Of a stretch of DNA of 64,000 bases, positions 11,910-20,593 are shown piece by piece. The notes under the pieces were generated by a model. The model was not told where the DNA came from. It made no database searches and saw only the letters and a list, made by a program, of their open reading frames with translations. The stretch comes from PALSA-270 sp963770245 (GTDB taxonomy: Bacteria; Acidobacteriota; Terriglobia; Terriglobales; Acidobacteriaceae). The position numbers and the translations under genes are program-made. Where the stretch lies: NCBI GenBank assembly GCA_963770245.1, contig CAVYOX010000008.1, positions 1 through 64,000 on the forward strand, written 5' to 3'. The stretch's first letter is position 1. Each line of letters opens with the position of its first letter.

Positions 11910-12989
11910 TCACCCACTCTTGATGATGAATACGGTCTTGTCATCGATCACGTCCGGCTGGTCGATTTGGCGCAGGTGCTCATCCTGCTTGAGGGCATAG
12001 TCCAAGACAGCATTGCAGATCTCTTTCGCCGACTGATCCTTGTGTTGCCCGATGATGCGCTCGATCTGCCCCCGGTCCTGTTCGTCGCTGCCGTCGTAAA
12101 CGCCGTCGGTGTACAAGAACAGGATGTCGCCCTGGCCCATGAGCGTAATTTCTGCGACGTCCGAGGAGTCGATCTGTCTCTTCCTCAGCTTCATGGAGAA
12201 GTATTTGTTGCGGTCAGGATGGTCCTCGGGAATCTCCAGGCCGAGCGCCAGAAATTGCACCATGCGCTCCTTGCAAACCTCCATGAACTTTCCGTATTTC
12301 GCGGAGAACACCAGGGGCGGCGGATGGCCGAAGTTCACGAAGCGGAAATGTCCACCTGGCCGTATCTCGCCATAGAGCAGTGTGGCAATCTCCCGCGAGC
12401 TGCCGTCTTTCCAGCCCAAGGCGTTGCGGGCCGTGACCGACTGCGCCAGGCGTAGGTTGAGCTTCTCGAACAGATCGGTGGTCGGTCTCCCGTAGCGATC
12501 GAGTTCGGAGAGCATGAAGGCATGAAAGGTATCATGCACGGTCGATGCAATCTTCGCCCCGATGATTCCGTGCCCTTGCGCATCGACCAGCAACACGCCC
12601 GCGGTGGTGTAGAGTTCCTGCAGGTTTTCCGCAACTCTGAGCTGTTCCGAGCTTTTCGCTTTGCGGTAGGCCGCAGCGTCTGCCGGACTATATTCGGCTT
12701 TGGACTGCAGCCATTGCACGTGCTCGTCCACCGCATTGCGCGGGATCGCACCCTTCGGAAGAGGCTCCAGATATTGCTTGGACAGTTTGTCGGCTAGCGC
12801 GATGCGCGCATCGATATTGTAGCGCTGCTGAAAATTCAGGTACTCGAACAGATCGCCGCCCACGCTGCCTGCAGGAATGGAGTTGCCGTACATGTCGATT
12901 CCCGGCAGCCGCGGAATCGCGCCCTCGACGGGCTTCAATCGTTTGCGCAGATAATCATCGATCGTGGGTTCTGACGGCGTCGTCGTCAT
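11910..12989 (-). CDS. PP2C-type SpoIIE phosphatase
   Basis: A 359-residue serine/threonine phosphatase of the SpoIIE/RsbU group, whose members usually dephosphorylate anti-sigma-factor antagonists. Metal-binding signatures are visible: AGSVGGDLFEYL near residue 44, VDAQGHGIIGAKIAS near 137-151, and LFLYTDGVYDGSD near 293. There is no receiver, PAS or GAF sensor domain; the middle is a helical segment (about residues 55-125) between the first and second metal motifs. The ATG at 12989 is taken as start; a TTG at 13007 is also possible and neither has a clear ribosome site. No anti-sigma partner is adjacent. Confidence 0.85.
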   Translation of the reverse strand: MTTTPSEPTIDDYLRKRLKPVEGAIPRLPGIDMYGNSIPAGSVGGDLFEYLNFQQRYNIDARIALADKLSKQYLEPLPKGAIPRNAVDEHVQWLQSKAEYSPADAAAYRKAKSSEQLRVAENLQELYTTAGVLLVDAQGHGIIGAKIASTVHDTFHAFMLSELDRYGRPTTDLFEKLNLRLAQSVTARNALGWKDGSSREIATLLYGEIRPGGHFRFVNFGHPPPLVFSAKYGKFMEVCKERMVQFLALGLEIPEDHPDRNKYFSMKLRKRQIDSSDVAEITLMGQGDILFLYTDGVYDGSDEQDRGQIERIIGQHKDQSAKEICNAVLDYALKQDEHLRQIDQPDVIDDKTVFIIKSG

Positions 12990-13025
12990 AGCGAGCAATG
13001 GCTGCAATTGGTGTTCACGCGATCT

Positions 13026-13940
13026 TCACGCGCTCTGGGGGGAGGTGGCATCCGCCTGTTCGTGCGCGTGGTAGCTGGAGCGCACCATGGGGCCGGATTC
13101 CACGTGGCGGAACCCGAAGCGCAAGGCTTCCTCTTTCAGATATTGAAATTCATCCGGCGTGTAGAAGCGGGCGATCGGTAGATGATCCCGTGAGGGCCGC
13201 AAGTACTGGCCCACCGTGAGGATATCCACGCCGCGCGAGCCCAAATCGCGGCAAACCTCCAGCAGTTCCGACATGGTTTCCCCGAGGCCGACCATGACCC
13301 CGCTCTTGGTGACCGTGCCGGGAGAGAATTTCTTGGCCTTCTCGAGCAGCCCGAGGGTGCGTTCGTAACGCGCTCCGGAGCGCGCCACTCGGTAAAGCCG
13401 AGGCACGGTTTCCGTATTGTGATTGAGGATATCGGGGCGGGCCGCGAGCACGATCGAGAGCGCTTGCTCGAGGCCTTGGAAATCGGGAATCAGAACCTCC
13501 ACCCGGCACCCTGGCAACAATTGTCGGATCTGACGGATGGTTTCCGCGAAAATCCGCGCTCCCCCGAGATTGTCGTCGTCCCGATTGACGCTGGTCACGA
13601 CCGCGTGTTTCAAGCCCAGCGTGGCCACCGCCTCGGCCACGCGACGGGGCTCGTCCCAATCGAGAGGCCCGGGTTTCCCCTTCGGCACGGCACAGAAACC
13701 GCAGCGTCGGGTGCAGAGCTCGCCGAGCAACATGAACGTTGCGGTGCGGTGGTTCCAACATTCACCGATATTGGGGCACTGCGCCGATTCGCAAACGGTG
13801 TGCAGGTTGAGGCCTCGCGCCAGCTTTTTTAGATGGTGGAACTGCTCGCCGACCGGTGCCTTGGCCCGCAGCCAGGAAGGTTTCGGCTGCCGCATCGGAG
13901 AAGCCAGGTCGATCTGCACAAATTGAGGGGTTGCAGCCAT
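13026..13940 (-). CDS. lipA: lipoyl synthase
   Basis: LipA is a radical-SAM enzyme that inserts two sulfurs into octanoyl groups on lipoyl domains. The 304-residue protein has both iron-sulfur clusters: the auxiliary set Cys50, Cys55, Cys61 and the radical-SAM CxxxCxxC set Cys76, Cys80, Cys83. It ends with the RSSYHA motif, whose serine ligates the auxiliary cluster. The start MAATPQFVQ fits the family. It lies 36 bases upstream of the SpoIIE phosphatase; lipB is not in the window. Confidence 0.97.
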   Translation of the reverse strand: MAATPQFVQIDLASPMRQPKPSWLRAKAPVGEQFHHLKKLARGLNLHTVCESAQCPNIGECWNHRTATFMLLGELCTRRCGFCAVPKGKPGPLDWDEPRRVAEAVATLGLKHAVVTSVNRDDDNLGGARIFAETIRQIRQLLPGCRVEVLIPDFQGLEQALSIVLAARPDILNHNTETVPRLYRVARSGARYERTLGLLEKAKKFSPGTVTKSGVMVGLGETMSELLEVCRDLGSRGVDILTVGQYLRPSRDHLPIARFYTPDEFQYLKEEALRFGFRHVESGPMVRSSYHAHEQADATSPQSA

Positions 13941-14165
13941 CTACACATCTGATTTTACAGGAGCCTGGTCAATTCTCGAAACCGGCGGCCAGGCCCGGCG
14001 GGCTGAACCCTCGACCTCGCGCCCCAGAGAACGATCGCCGCTCGCTCCCCGGGCTCCCCGCTTCCCCGCTTCCAGACCCGCAGATCGAAGACCGCAACAG
14101 ACTGTCCGGTCGCACCTGCCTCCCTGGTGGCCGGTCGGCAAAACCTCACAGCAGCGAATGAGCCG

Positions 14166-14891
14166 TTAGTTTTCCAGATAGGCGTCGATCCATTCCTTGA
14201 TGCGCTGACGGCGGTCGTCCTTGGGATCAAAGCGGATGCCAAAGCTCTTGTCAGACGGTTTGCGCCAGCTCACTGTGCTGTGAACCCAAATCCGGGGCAA
14301 AGTCAACAAGGCAAAGGAGATTTCGACGGCCTGGCCCAGGCTGACGAGCTCACCGCTTTGCAGGGACATTCCTCCCGAGCTGATCTCCTGGCTGGTGGCC
14401 GAAAAGCGGCGGCTGTCGGAGGTGACAACTGAAACCTCGGTGATGACCGGGATGCGCACGTAGCGACGGAACTCGTGAAATACGAGCATTTGGGTGGCCC
14501 GCACCAGTTTCAGGGCCGCCGGCCGCTCGAGCGGCTCATTGAAAACGGCATTGATGCCGTACTTGGAGTACCGCATTGCCTCTTGCACGCTACCTCCCAG
14601 CCCATAGAGCACCATCCGGCTGTTGGAGGGCGAGGTGCGCACCGATTCCATGACGGTCTCGACGCCCGGTACCAGGCTGAGCACGCAAGCCGCAAATTTC
14701 TCGTGTTTCAGACGTTCCGGCGCATCTGCGCTCATCACGACCGCCTCGATGCCGAACTGCCTGAAACACTCGGATAACAGGATTCTGCCCGATTCCTTGA
14801 TATCGACCAGAGCCACCCGGGCGGAAGCCTTTCTTGAGAGAAGCATTGACGAAGCAACAGTCTCAAACGATTTGTCCATAGCCGTGGGCAT
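14166..14891 (-). CDS. PilZ-domain protein with degenerate receiver-like N-terminus
   Basis: A 241-residue protein whose C-terminal half (about 140-241) resembles PilZ c-di-GMP-binding domains: RRYVRIPVITEVSVV near residue 141, SSGGMSLQSGELVSLGQ near 170, and FGIRFDPKDDRRQRIKEWI near the end. The N-terminal half (about 24-130) has an alternating pattern like a response-regulator receiver (ARVALVDIKESGRILL) but no clear phospho-acceptor aspartate context. The canonical RxxxR of PilZ is reduced to RRYVR. The start at 14891 has GGAGG upstream. A diguanylate cyclase is encoded at 48.5 kb, but no direct link is shown. Confidence 0.75.
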   Translation of the reverse strand: MPTAMDKSFETVASSMLLSRKASARVALVDIKESGRILLSECFRQFGIEAVVMSADAPERLKHEKFAACVLSLVPGVETVMESVRTSPSNSRMVLYGLGGSVQEAMRYSKYGINAVFNEPLERPAALKLVRATQMLVFHEFRRYVRIPVITEVSVVTSDSRRFSATSQEISSGGMSLQSGELVSLGQAVEISFALLTLPRIWVHSTVSWRKPSDKSFGIRFDPKDDRRQRIKEWIDAYLEN

Positions 14892-15123
14892 TTGTGTCCT
14901 GAGCCTCCATTATTCTGGCCTGCCTCGGACCGGTTCGCATAGGATCGGAAGGACAGTTACAAAAGACAAAAGTGCCATTCTGGGCAATGGCCCCACGCGC
15001 GCTTGTCATTGTCCTGAATGGAGTTGCGGGAGAAGTGACCTGCCGAGTGACCCCAGGTTTTCCTAGGAGAATCTAACGAATGCCGCCACCCGGCAGGGGT
15101 GCCAGGGTAACCGCTCGGAGGGG

Positions 15124-16365
15124 TTACTCGCTCCAGCGCCGGAACAGCAGAGCCCCGTTTGTGCCCCCGAAGCCAAAAGAGTTCGACATGGCATATTCCA
15201 GTTCGGCCTTTCGGGCATGGTTCGGGACATAGTCCAGGTCGCAATCCGCGTCGGGGTTCTCCAGGTTCACCGTGGGCGGAAGGATCTGGTCGCGCAGAGC
15301 AAGTACGGTGATGCCTGCTTCCAGCCCGCCTGCCCCGCCCAGCAAGTGCCCCGTCATGGACTTGGTTGAGCTCACCGCCAGCTTAAAGGCGTGCTCGCCG
15401 AAGGCGCGCTTGATGGCTACGGTTTCCAGCCGGTCGCCAATGTCGGTCGAGGTTCCGTGGGCGTTGATGTAACCCACTTGGCTGGGGGGCACCTTGGCGT
15501 CTTCGAGCGTATTCAGCATCACGCGGTAGGCGCCGTCGCCATTTTCCGCGGGCTGCGTAATGTGGTATGCATCGCCGCTCATGCCGTAGCCCACAATCTC
15601 CGCCAAAATCTTGGCTCCCCGGCGCCGCGCGAATTCCAATTCCTCTAGAACCAGAATGCCGGCGCCTTCCCCAATCACGAATCCATCGCGCCCCGAATCC
15701 CAGGGCCGACTGGCCTTCTCGGGCTCATCGTTGCGCGTCGAAAGCGCCCGCATGGCGGCGAAACCACCGACCCCCATGGGAGTGATGGCCGCCTCGGTCC
15801 CGCCCGCAATCATGACGTCGGCCGCGCAGCGGGAGATGATCTTGAACGCGTCTCCCACCGCATGGGCGCTCGAGGTGCAGGCAGTGCAGGTGGCCTCGTT
15901 CGGTCCCTTGGCGTTGTAGCGGATGCTGACGTGTCCGGCCGCCAGATTGACGATGGCCGCAGGAATGAAAAAAGGAGAAATCCGGCGTGGCCCCCCATGC
16001 AACAGGTTTAAATGCTCGCGCTCGATGACGTCGAAGCCGCCGATGCCGGACCCGATATGCACTCCCACGCGAGGTGCCAGGTCCGAGGGCACCTCAAGCC
16101 CGCAGGCTTTCATCGCCTCCTCCGCCGCCGCCAGGGCGAGGTGGATGAAGCGTCCCATTTTTTTCAGCTCTTTTTTCTCGATGAACAGCAAGGGATCGAA
16201 GTTCTTGACTTCCGCCGCGATCTTGCAGGCAAACTGAGAGGGGTCAAATTGCGCGATCCGGGCCACGCCGCTCTTGCCCGCGAGCAGGTTCTGCCAGACC
16301 GCTTCCGTGGTGTTTCCCACGCCGCAGATCAGGCCAATGCCTGTAACTACGACTCTGCGTCCCAA
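15124..16365 (-). CDS. fabF: beta-ketoacyl-[acyl-carrier-protein] synthase II
   Basis: FabF condenses malonyl-ACP with acyl-ACP in fatty acid elongation. The 413-residue protein has the catalytic Cys163 in TACTSSAHA and both histidine motifs, NAHGTSTDIGD and SMTGHLLGGAGG. The start is TTG, directly abutting the TAG stop of the upstream acpP (16366-16368), so translation is likely coupled. The order ACP-ACP-FabF on the minus strand forms a fatty-acid operon driven by the promoter at 17020-17049. Confidence 0.97.
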   Translation of the reverse strand: MGRRVVVTGIGLICGVGNTTEAVWQNLLAGKSGVARIAQFDPSQFACKIAAEVKNFDPLLFIEKKELKKMGRFIHLALAAAEEAMKACGLEVPSDLAPRVGVHIGSGIGGFDVIEREHLNLLHGGPRRISPFFIPAAIVNLAAGHVSIRYNAKGPNEATCTACTSSAHAVGDAFKIISRCAADVMIAGGTEAAITPMGVGGFAAMRALSTRNDEPEKASRPWDSGRDGFVIGEGAGILVLEELEFARRRGAKILAEIVGYGMSGDAYHITQPAENGDGAYRVMLNTLEDAKVPPSQVGYINAHGTSTDIGDRLETVAIKRAFGEHAFKLAVSSTKSMTGHLLGGAGGLEAGITVLALRDQILPPTVNLENPDADCDLDYVPNHARKAELEYAMSNSFGFGGTNGALLFRRWSE

Positions 16366-16611
16366 CTACTTCCCGCCTTTCGCGTGCTTCCCAATGTAGT
16401 CGACCGCATCCTGCACGGTGCGAATCTTCTCCGCGTCCTCATCGGGAATTTCAATCTCGAAGGCCTCTTCAAAAGCCATGACCAGTTCGACGGTGTCGAG
16501 GGAGTCAGCGCCCAAATCGTCCACGAACGAGGCAGTGGGCGTCACTTCGGCCTCGTCTACTCCCAGTTGCTCCACAATAATCTGCTTCACTTTTTCGTCA
16601 ACGGCTGCCAT
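16366..16611 (-). CDS. acpP: acyl carrier protein (copy next to fabF)
   Basis: An 81-residue acyl carrier protein; the phosphopantetheine-attachment serine is in DLGADSLDTVELVMAFEE. Helix I (VDEKVKQIIVEQLGV) and helix III (EDAEKIRTVQDAVDYI) are normal. A strong ribosome site, GAGGAGG, precedes the ATG. It shares about 70-75% of positions by eye with the ACP gene immediately upstream, so this is a tandem paralogue pair. FabF follows with no gap. Confidence 0.96.
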   Translation of the reverse strand: MAAVDEKVKQIIVEQLGVDEAEVTPTASFVDDLGADSLDTVELVMAFEEAFEIEIPDEDAEKIRTVQDAVDYIGKHAKGGK

Positions 16612-16716
16612 GTTCCTCCTCGTACCTGCTGGTCTGGGGCGGGCTCTGCGCCCACCCGAGCTAGAATGGAGACAGCTGTCCGCGGCTGTCCTGCCGGACT
16701 ACCCGGCGCTTGCTGG

Positions 16717-16977
16717 TTATTTGCTGACCTTGGCGTGCTTCTCGATGTAACTGATGGCATCTTGCACAGTCAGGATCTTTTCCGCATCCGCGTCGGAAAT
16801 CTCCAAATCATAGGCTTCTTCAAGCGCCATCACCAGTTCGACCTGGTCCAAGGAATCCGCGCCTAAATCGTCCACGAACGAGGCACTGGGGGTGACTTCC
16901 GCCTCATCCACACCCAATTGTTCGGAGATGAGCTGCTTTACTTTTTCAACGACTTCTTTCTTTCCGTCGCTAGCCAT
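16717..16977 (-). CDS. acpP: acyl carrier protein (upstream tandem copy)
   Basis: An 86-residue acyl carrier protein with the attachment serine in DLGADSLDQVELVMALEE. The start MASDGKKEVVEKVKQL at 16977 is chosen over the longer frame (17064) because the family begins here and the promoter at 17020-17049 would lie inside the longer frame. It differs from the second copy mainly at the N-terminus (an extra lysine/glutamate-rich segment) and in helix III. The 105-base gap between the copies has no obvious terminator. Confidence 0.95.
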   Translation of the reverse strand: MASDGKKEVVEKVKQLISEQLGVDEAEVTPSASFVDDLGADSLDQVELVMALEEAYDLEISDADAEKILTVQDAISYIEKHAKVSK

Positions 16978-17019
16978 AAAAACCCCCGTCCCTCCGGAAG
17001 CCTGAAAAGGAGAAGGAGT

Positions 17020-17049
17020 AGTGTACTGGGGGGCACGAATGGGTGTAAA
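17020..17049 (-). promoter_or_regulatory. sigma-70-like promoter of the acpP-acpP-fabF operon
   Basis: On the minus strand TTTACA (17044-17049) and TACACT (17020-17025) are 18 bases apart, five of six and four of six consensus matches. The predicted start near 17013 gives a leader of about 36 nt before the first acpP. Confidence 0.6.
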
Positions 17050-17223
17050 GGAACAGTTCCGCACGGTGGAAGTTGGTTACTGCAGATCCACGATCGCCCC
17101 ACCGAATCCTAACGGCAGCCCGCCGCCGCGGTCAACCTTTTCGCGGTCGAACCGAGCGGGGAAGCGGAGACCCTCGGGCGTTTCGACTTGCAAGCGGAAG
17201 GCACAACCCGGAAACTGGCTGCT

Positions 17224-17673
17224 ATGCGAGCCGTCATCCAGCGTGTGAGCCGCGCCCAAGTCTTCGCGAATGGAGAAGTCATCGGCAAGATCGGACGCGG
17301 GATCCTGGTCTTGCTCGCCGTGGGGGGCACCGATTCCAGCACCGACGCCGACTACCTCGCGGAGAAAATCTCGGGCGTGCGCATTTTCGAAGATGCGAAT
17401 GGAAAAATGAGTCTGGCTCCCGCCGAGGTTCGGGCCGAAGTCTTGGTGGTGTCCGAGTTCACCCTGTACGGCGACCTGCGCCGCGGCAAACGGCCGTCGT
17501 TTGACGCCGCGGCGCCGCCGGCCAAAGCCCGGGAGCTCTACGAATACTTCGTCGAACGCATCCGCGCCGCCGGCCTTCCTTGCCAAACTGGTCGTTTCCA
17601 GGAGGCGATGACAGTCGAGTTGGCGAATGATGGCCCGGTGACCATCCTGCTGGACTCCCGGAAAATCTTCTAG
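17224..17673 (+). CDS. dtd: D-aminoacyl-tRNA deacylase
   Basis: Dtd hydrolyses D-amino acids (and glycine) mis-charged on tRNAs. The 149-residue length is typical. The two signature motifs are present: SEFTLYGDLRRGKRPSF (family SQxxL region, here SEFTL) near residue 78 and DGPVTILLDS near the C-terminus (GPVT cross-subunit motif). The start MRAVIQRVSRAQV at 17224 is the family start, not the upstream frame at 17188. It is divergent from the acp-fabF operon and convergent with polA. Confidence 0.95.
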   Translation: MRAVIQRVSRAQVFANGEVIGKIGRGILVLLAVGGTDSSTDADYLAEKISGVRIFEDANGKMSLAPAEVRAEVLVVSEFTLYGDLRRGKRPSFDAAAPPAKARELYEYFVERIRAAGLPCQTGRFQEAMTVELANDGPVTILLDSRKIF

Positions 17674-17716
17674 GCAGAACGACCTCCCGCGGTTCTGCTC
17701 TCTTTTTGCGCTCGCC

Positions 17717-20503
17717 CTATTCCAAATCCCGCCAGTTCGCTCCCACCCCGATCTCGACCAGCAGAGGCACGGTCAAAGGATGGACGTTCTCCATTTGTTC
17801 CCGCACCAGCCGCTTCACGCTATCGACCTCCGCCTCCGGAATTTCAAACACCAACTCATCGTGCACCTGGAGCGTCATGATCGATCCCCGCCCGCGTTCG
17901 CGCAACACGGCATCGATACGAATCATCGCGATCTTGATCAAATCTGCGGCGGTGCCTTGCAAAGGCGTATTCACCGCGGTGCGCTCGGCGAAGCCCCGGA
18001 GGTTGGCGTTCCGACTGTTGATGTCAGGAATGGGGCGCACCCGGCCGAACATCGTCCTTACCTTCTGTTCGCGGCGGGCATCTTCGAGCGTTTTATCGAT
18101 AAAGGCTCGCACCCCTTTGTACCTCTCGAAATACGCGTTGATGAAGTGCCGGGCTTCACTGGGGTCGATGCCGAGCTGTTGCGATAAGCCGAAGGCGGAC
18201 AGGCCGTACACGATACCAAAGTTCACCACCTTGGCCTGCCGGCGGTGCTCGGAGGTGACCAGCAGTGGCGGCACGCCGAACACCTGCGAGGCGGTCAAGG
18301 TGTGAATGTCATCGCCGCGTCGGTAGGCTTCGACGAGCAATGGATCCTGGGAAAAGTGGGCCAACAGTCTCAGCTCGATTTGCGAATAATCGGCAGCCAG
18401 CAGCACATGACCGGGCTCGACCGTGAATGCCGCACGAATTTCGCGGCCGAGTTCGGTGCGGATGGGGATGTTTTGCAGGTTGGGGTTCGCGGAGGACAAT
18501 CTTCCGGTGGCCGTGCCGGTCTGCCCAAAGGTGGTGTGCAGGCGGCCGGTGGCGGAATTCAGCAGCAAGGGCAGGGCGTCCACATAGGTGGATTTGAGCT
18601 TCGAGAGTTGGCGGTATTCAAGCACCAGCCTGGGCACCTCGTGGGTGGCGGCGAGTCCTTCGAGGACATCCACTGCGGTCGAGATGGTTTTTCCTTTCCC
18701 ATATTTCACCGGCTTGGGGAGATTCAGTTTGTTGAACAGCACATCGCCCAGCTGCTTGGGGGAGTTGATGTTGAACTCCACTCCGGCGCGTTCGTAGATT
18801 TCCTTGGCTTTCGCTTCAACCTCCCGCTCGAGACGCGACGACATTTCCGCTAACGCCAAACGATCGATTTTGACTCCGGCCTGTTCCATACGGGCGAGCA
18901 CGGGGACCAGAGGCAAATCGATCTCCGCATACAAGTTCTCGAGGCCGGCCTCTTCCACTGCCGCTCGCAGCACAGCCGCCAGGCGGCCGGTGATGTCGGC
19001 GGATTCGGGAAGGCTTCCGCTGAGCTTGAGATTGAACCGGCGCAGAGCCACGTCGCCGAGCCGATGCGACGAGTAGGTGGGATCGAGCAGGTAGGAATAA
19101 AGCATGGAATCGTGCTGCACATGGCGCAGTTCGATCCCCTGCGGATCGAGCACGTGAATCGCCGCTTTGTAGTCGTGCACGCTTTTGGGGATGGCGGCGT
19201 CGGCCAGCGCGGCGCGAAGGCGCGCTCGGGCGGCGTCGGCGTCCCCGGAAATGGTCAGGGCGATGCCGGGGACGGCGGAGATCGCAAGATTCGGGGGCCG
19301 TACCTCTCGGGAAAGCCCGGCGGCGAGGGGCAGCAAGGTCTCCTGGGGCGCGTCTTCTTCCTGTTCCTCTTCCTGGTCTGGCGTCGGCATCTCGGCTTCG
19401 GTGGCGATGGCCAGCGCGCCGGTTGGAGGAACCGAGTTGAGCACAGCTTCGACATCCGCCACCGATTTTGCCGCGCCGTACTGAACGTCGGTCACCGCTA
19501 CGACGGGTAGGAGTTCCTTGAGCAGCGATGTGAACTCCAGTTCGGTGAACAGTTCGCGGAGAGCCTCGAGATCGGGGGCGCCGGCCGTCATCGCCTCGAT
19601 GTTCAGCTCGATCGGGACACGGCAGTCGATGGTGACGAGCTGCTTGCTGATCGTCACGGCTTCGCGATTGTTCTCGAGCGATTCGCGGTAGGTCTTTTTT
19701 TCGATCTCGGCAGCGTGCTCGAGCACCTGCTCCACCGTGCCGAAGCGCCTGACCAATTCGACCGAACCCTTATCGCCGATGCCGGGCGCCCCGGGGATGT
19801 TATCGATCGAGTCTCCCCGCAGGGCCATGACATCGACCACCCGCTCCGGTCGGACGCCCAAAATCTCCTCTACTTTCGCCGCGTCGCAGATCAGATTTTC
19901 CTTCGGAGGATTGAGCACCAGGACCCGGTCGTTCACCAACTGCAGCATGTCCTTATCACTGGACACGACAAACACGGAATAGGACCGTTCGGCAGCCTGC
20001 CGCGCCAGGGTACCGATCACGTCATCGGCTTCATAGCCCGCGAGTTCAAGGATGGGGATGCGGTAAGCTTCGAGCGCGCGGCGAATGTGGGGCAACTGTT
20101 GCGCCAGGTCGGCGGGCATCGCGCTGCGATTGGCCTTGTACCCTTGGTAGGCAATCTCCTGAAAAGTCTGCGTCTTCGAGTCGAAACGGCGGACGCTGGC
20201 GATGGCTTTCGCCTGCTCATCGCGAAAGGTGGGCCCGGACAGGTCGAACACCGCCGCCAAGTACTTGGGAGAAAAATCGTCGCGCAATTTGCGCAGCATG
20301 TTCACGAAGACATAGATTGCCGCCGTGGGGAGCCCGGTCTTGGTGGACATGCCCCGCTGCCGCGCCATGGCGTGATACGCGCGGAAGATGAACGACATCG
20401 CGTCGACCAGAAAGATCGAGTCCCGGCCGCGAGGGACCGAGAGGGGCGCAGACCTGGGCGAGACTGCGTCTTCTGCCAGTGCGGCTTTTTTCTTGGCGGG
20501 CAA
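17717..20503 (-). CDS. polA: DNA polymerase I
   Basis: Polymerase for repair and Okazaki-fragment processing, 928 residues. Domains: 5'-3' flap nuclease (about 28-320, with FLVDAMSFIFRAYHA and ALRGDSIDNIPGAPGIG), 3'-5' exonuclease-like (about 345-560), and polymerase (about 570-928; motif A DYSQIELRLLAHFSQD, motif B RRQAKVVNFGIVYG, motif C LQVHDELVFE). The exonuclease motif I, DxE in E. coli, reads ATEAE here, and the region holds an acidic insert (EEEQEED), so proofreading is probably lost. The called start is TTG at 20503 with no obvious ribosome site, so the exact N-terminus is uncertain. Confidence 0.95.
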   Translation of the reverse strand: MPAKKKAALAEDAVSPRSAPLSVPRGRDSIFLVDAMSFIFRAYHAMARQRGMSTKTGLPTAAIYVFVNMLRKLRDDFSPKYLAAVFDLSGPTFRDEQAKAIASVRRFDSKTQTFQEIAYQGYKANRSAMPADLAQQLPHIRRALEAYRIPILELAGYEADDVIGTLARQAAERSYSVFVVSSDKDMLQLVNDRVLVLNPPKENLICDAAKVEEILGVRPERVVDVMALRGDSIDNIPGAPGIGDKGSVELVRRFGTVEQVLEHAAEIEKKTYRESLENNREAVTISKQLVTIDCRVPIELNIEAMTAGAPDLEALRELFTELEFTSLLKELLPVVAVTDVQYGAAKSVADVEAVLNSVPPTGALAIATEAEMPTPDQEEEQEEDAPQETLLPLAAGLSREVRPPNLAISAVPGIALTISGDADAARARLRAALADAAIPKSVHDYKAAIHVLDPQGIELRHVQHDSMLYSYLLDPTYSSHRLGDVALRRFNLKLSGSLPESADITGRLAAVLRAAVEEAGLENLYAEIDLPLVPVLARMEQAGVKIDRLALAEMSSRLEREVEAKAKEIYERAGVEFNINSPKQLGDVLFNKLNLPKPVKYGKGKTISTAVDVLEGLAATHEVPRLVLEYRQLSKLKSTYVDALPLLLNSATGRLHTTFGQTGTATGRLSSANPNLQNIPIRTELGREIRAAFTVEPGHVLLAADYSQIELRLLAHFSQDPLLVEAYRRGDDIHTLTASQVFGVPPLLVTSEHRRQAKVVNFGIVYGLSAFGLSQQLGIDPSEARHFINAYFERYKGVRAFIDKTLEDARREQKVRTMFGRVRPIPDINSRNANLRGFAERTAVNTPLQGTAADLIKIAMIRIDAVLRERGRGSIMTLQVHDELVFEIPEAEVDSVKRLVREQMENVHPLTVPLLVEIGVGANWRDLE

Positions 20504-20593
20504 CGGGTAAGTTTAACAGCCATTGGCAGCCCGCAGTCTCAAGACACCGGTTTCGGGCTGCCGCTTTTGGGAGGGGGGTGGGATCGCACCTAC

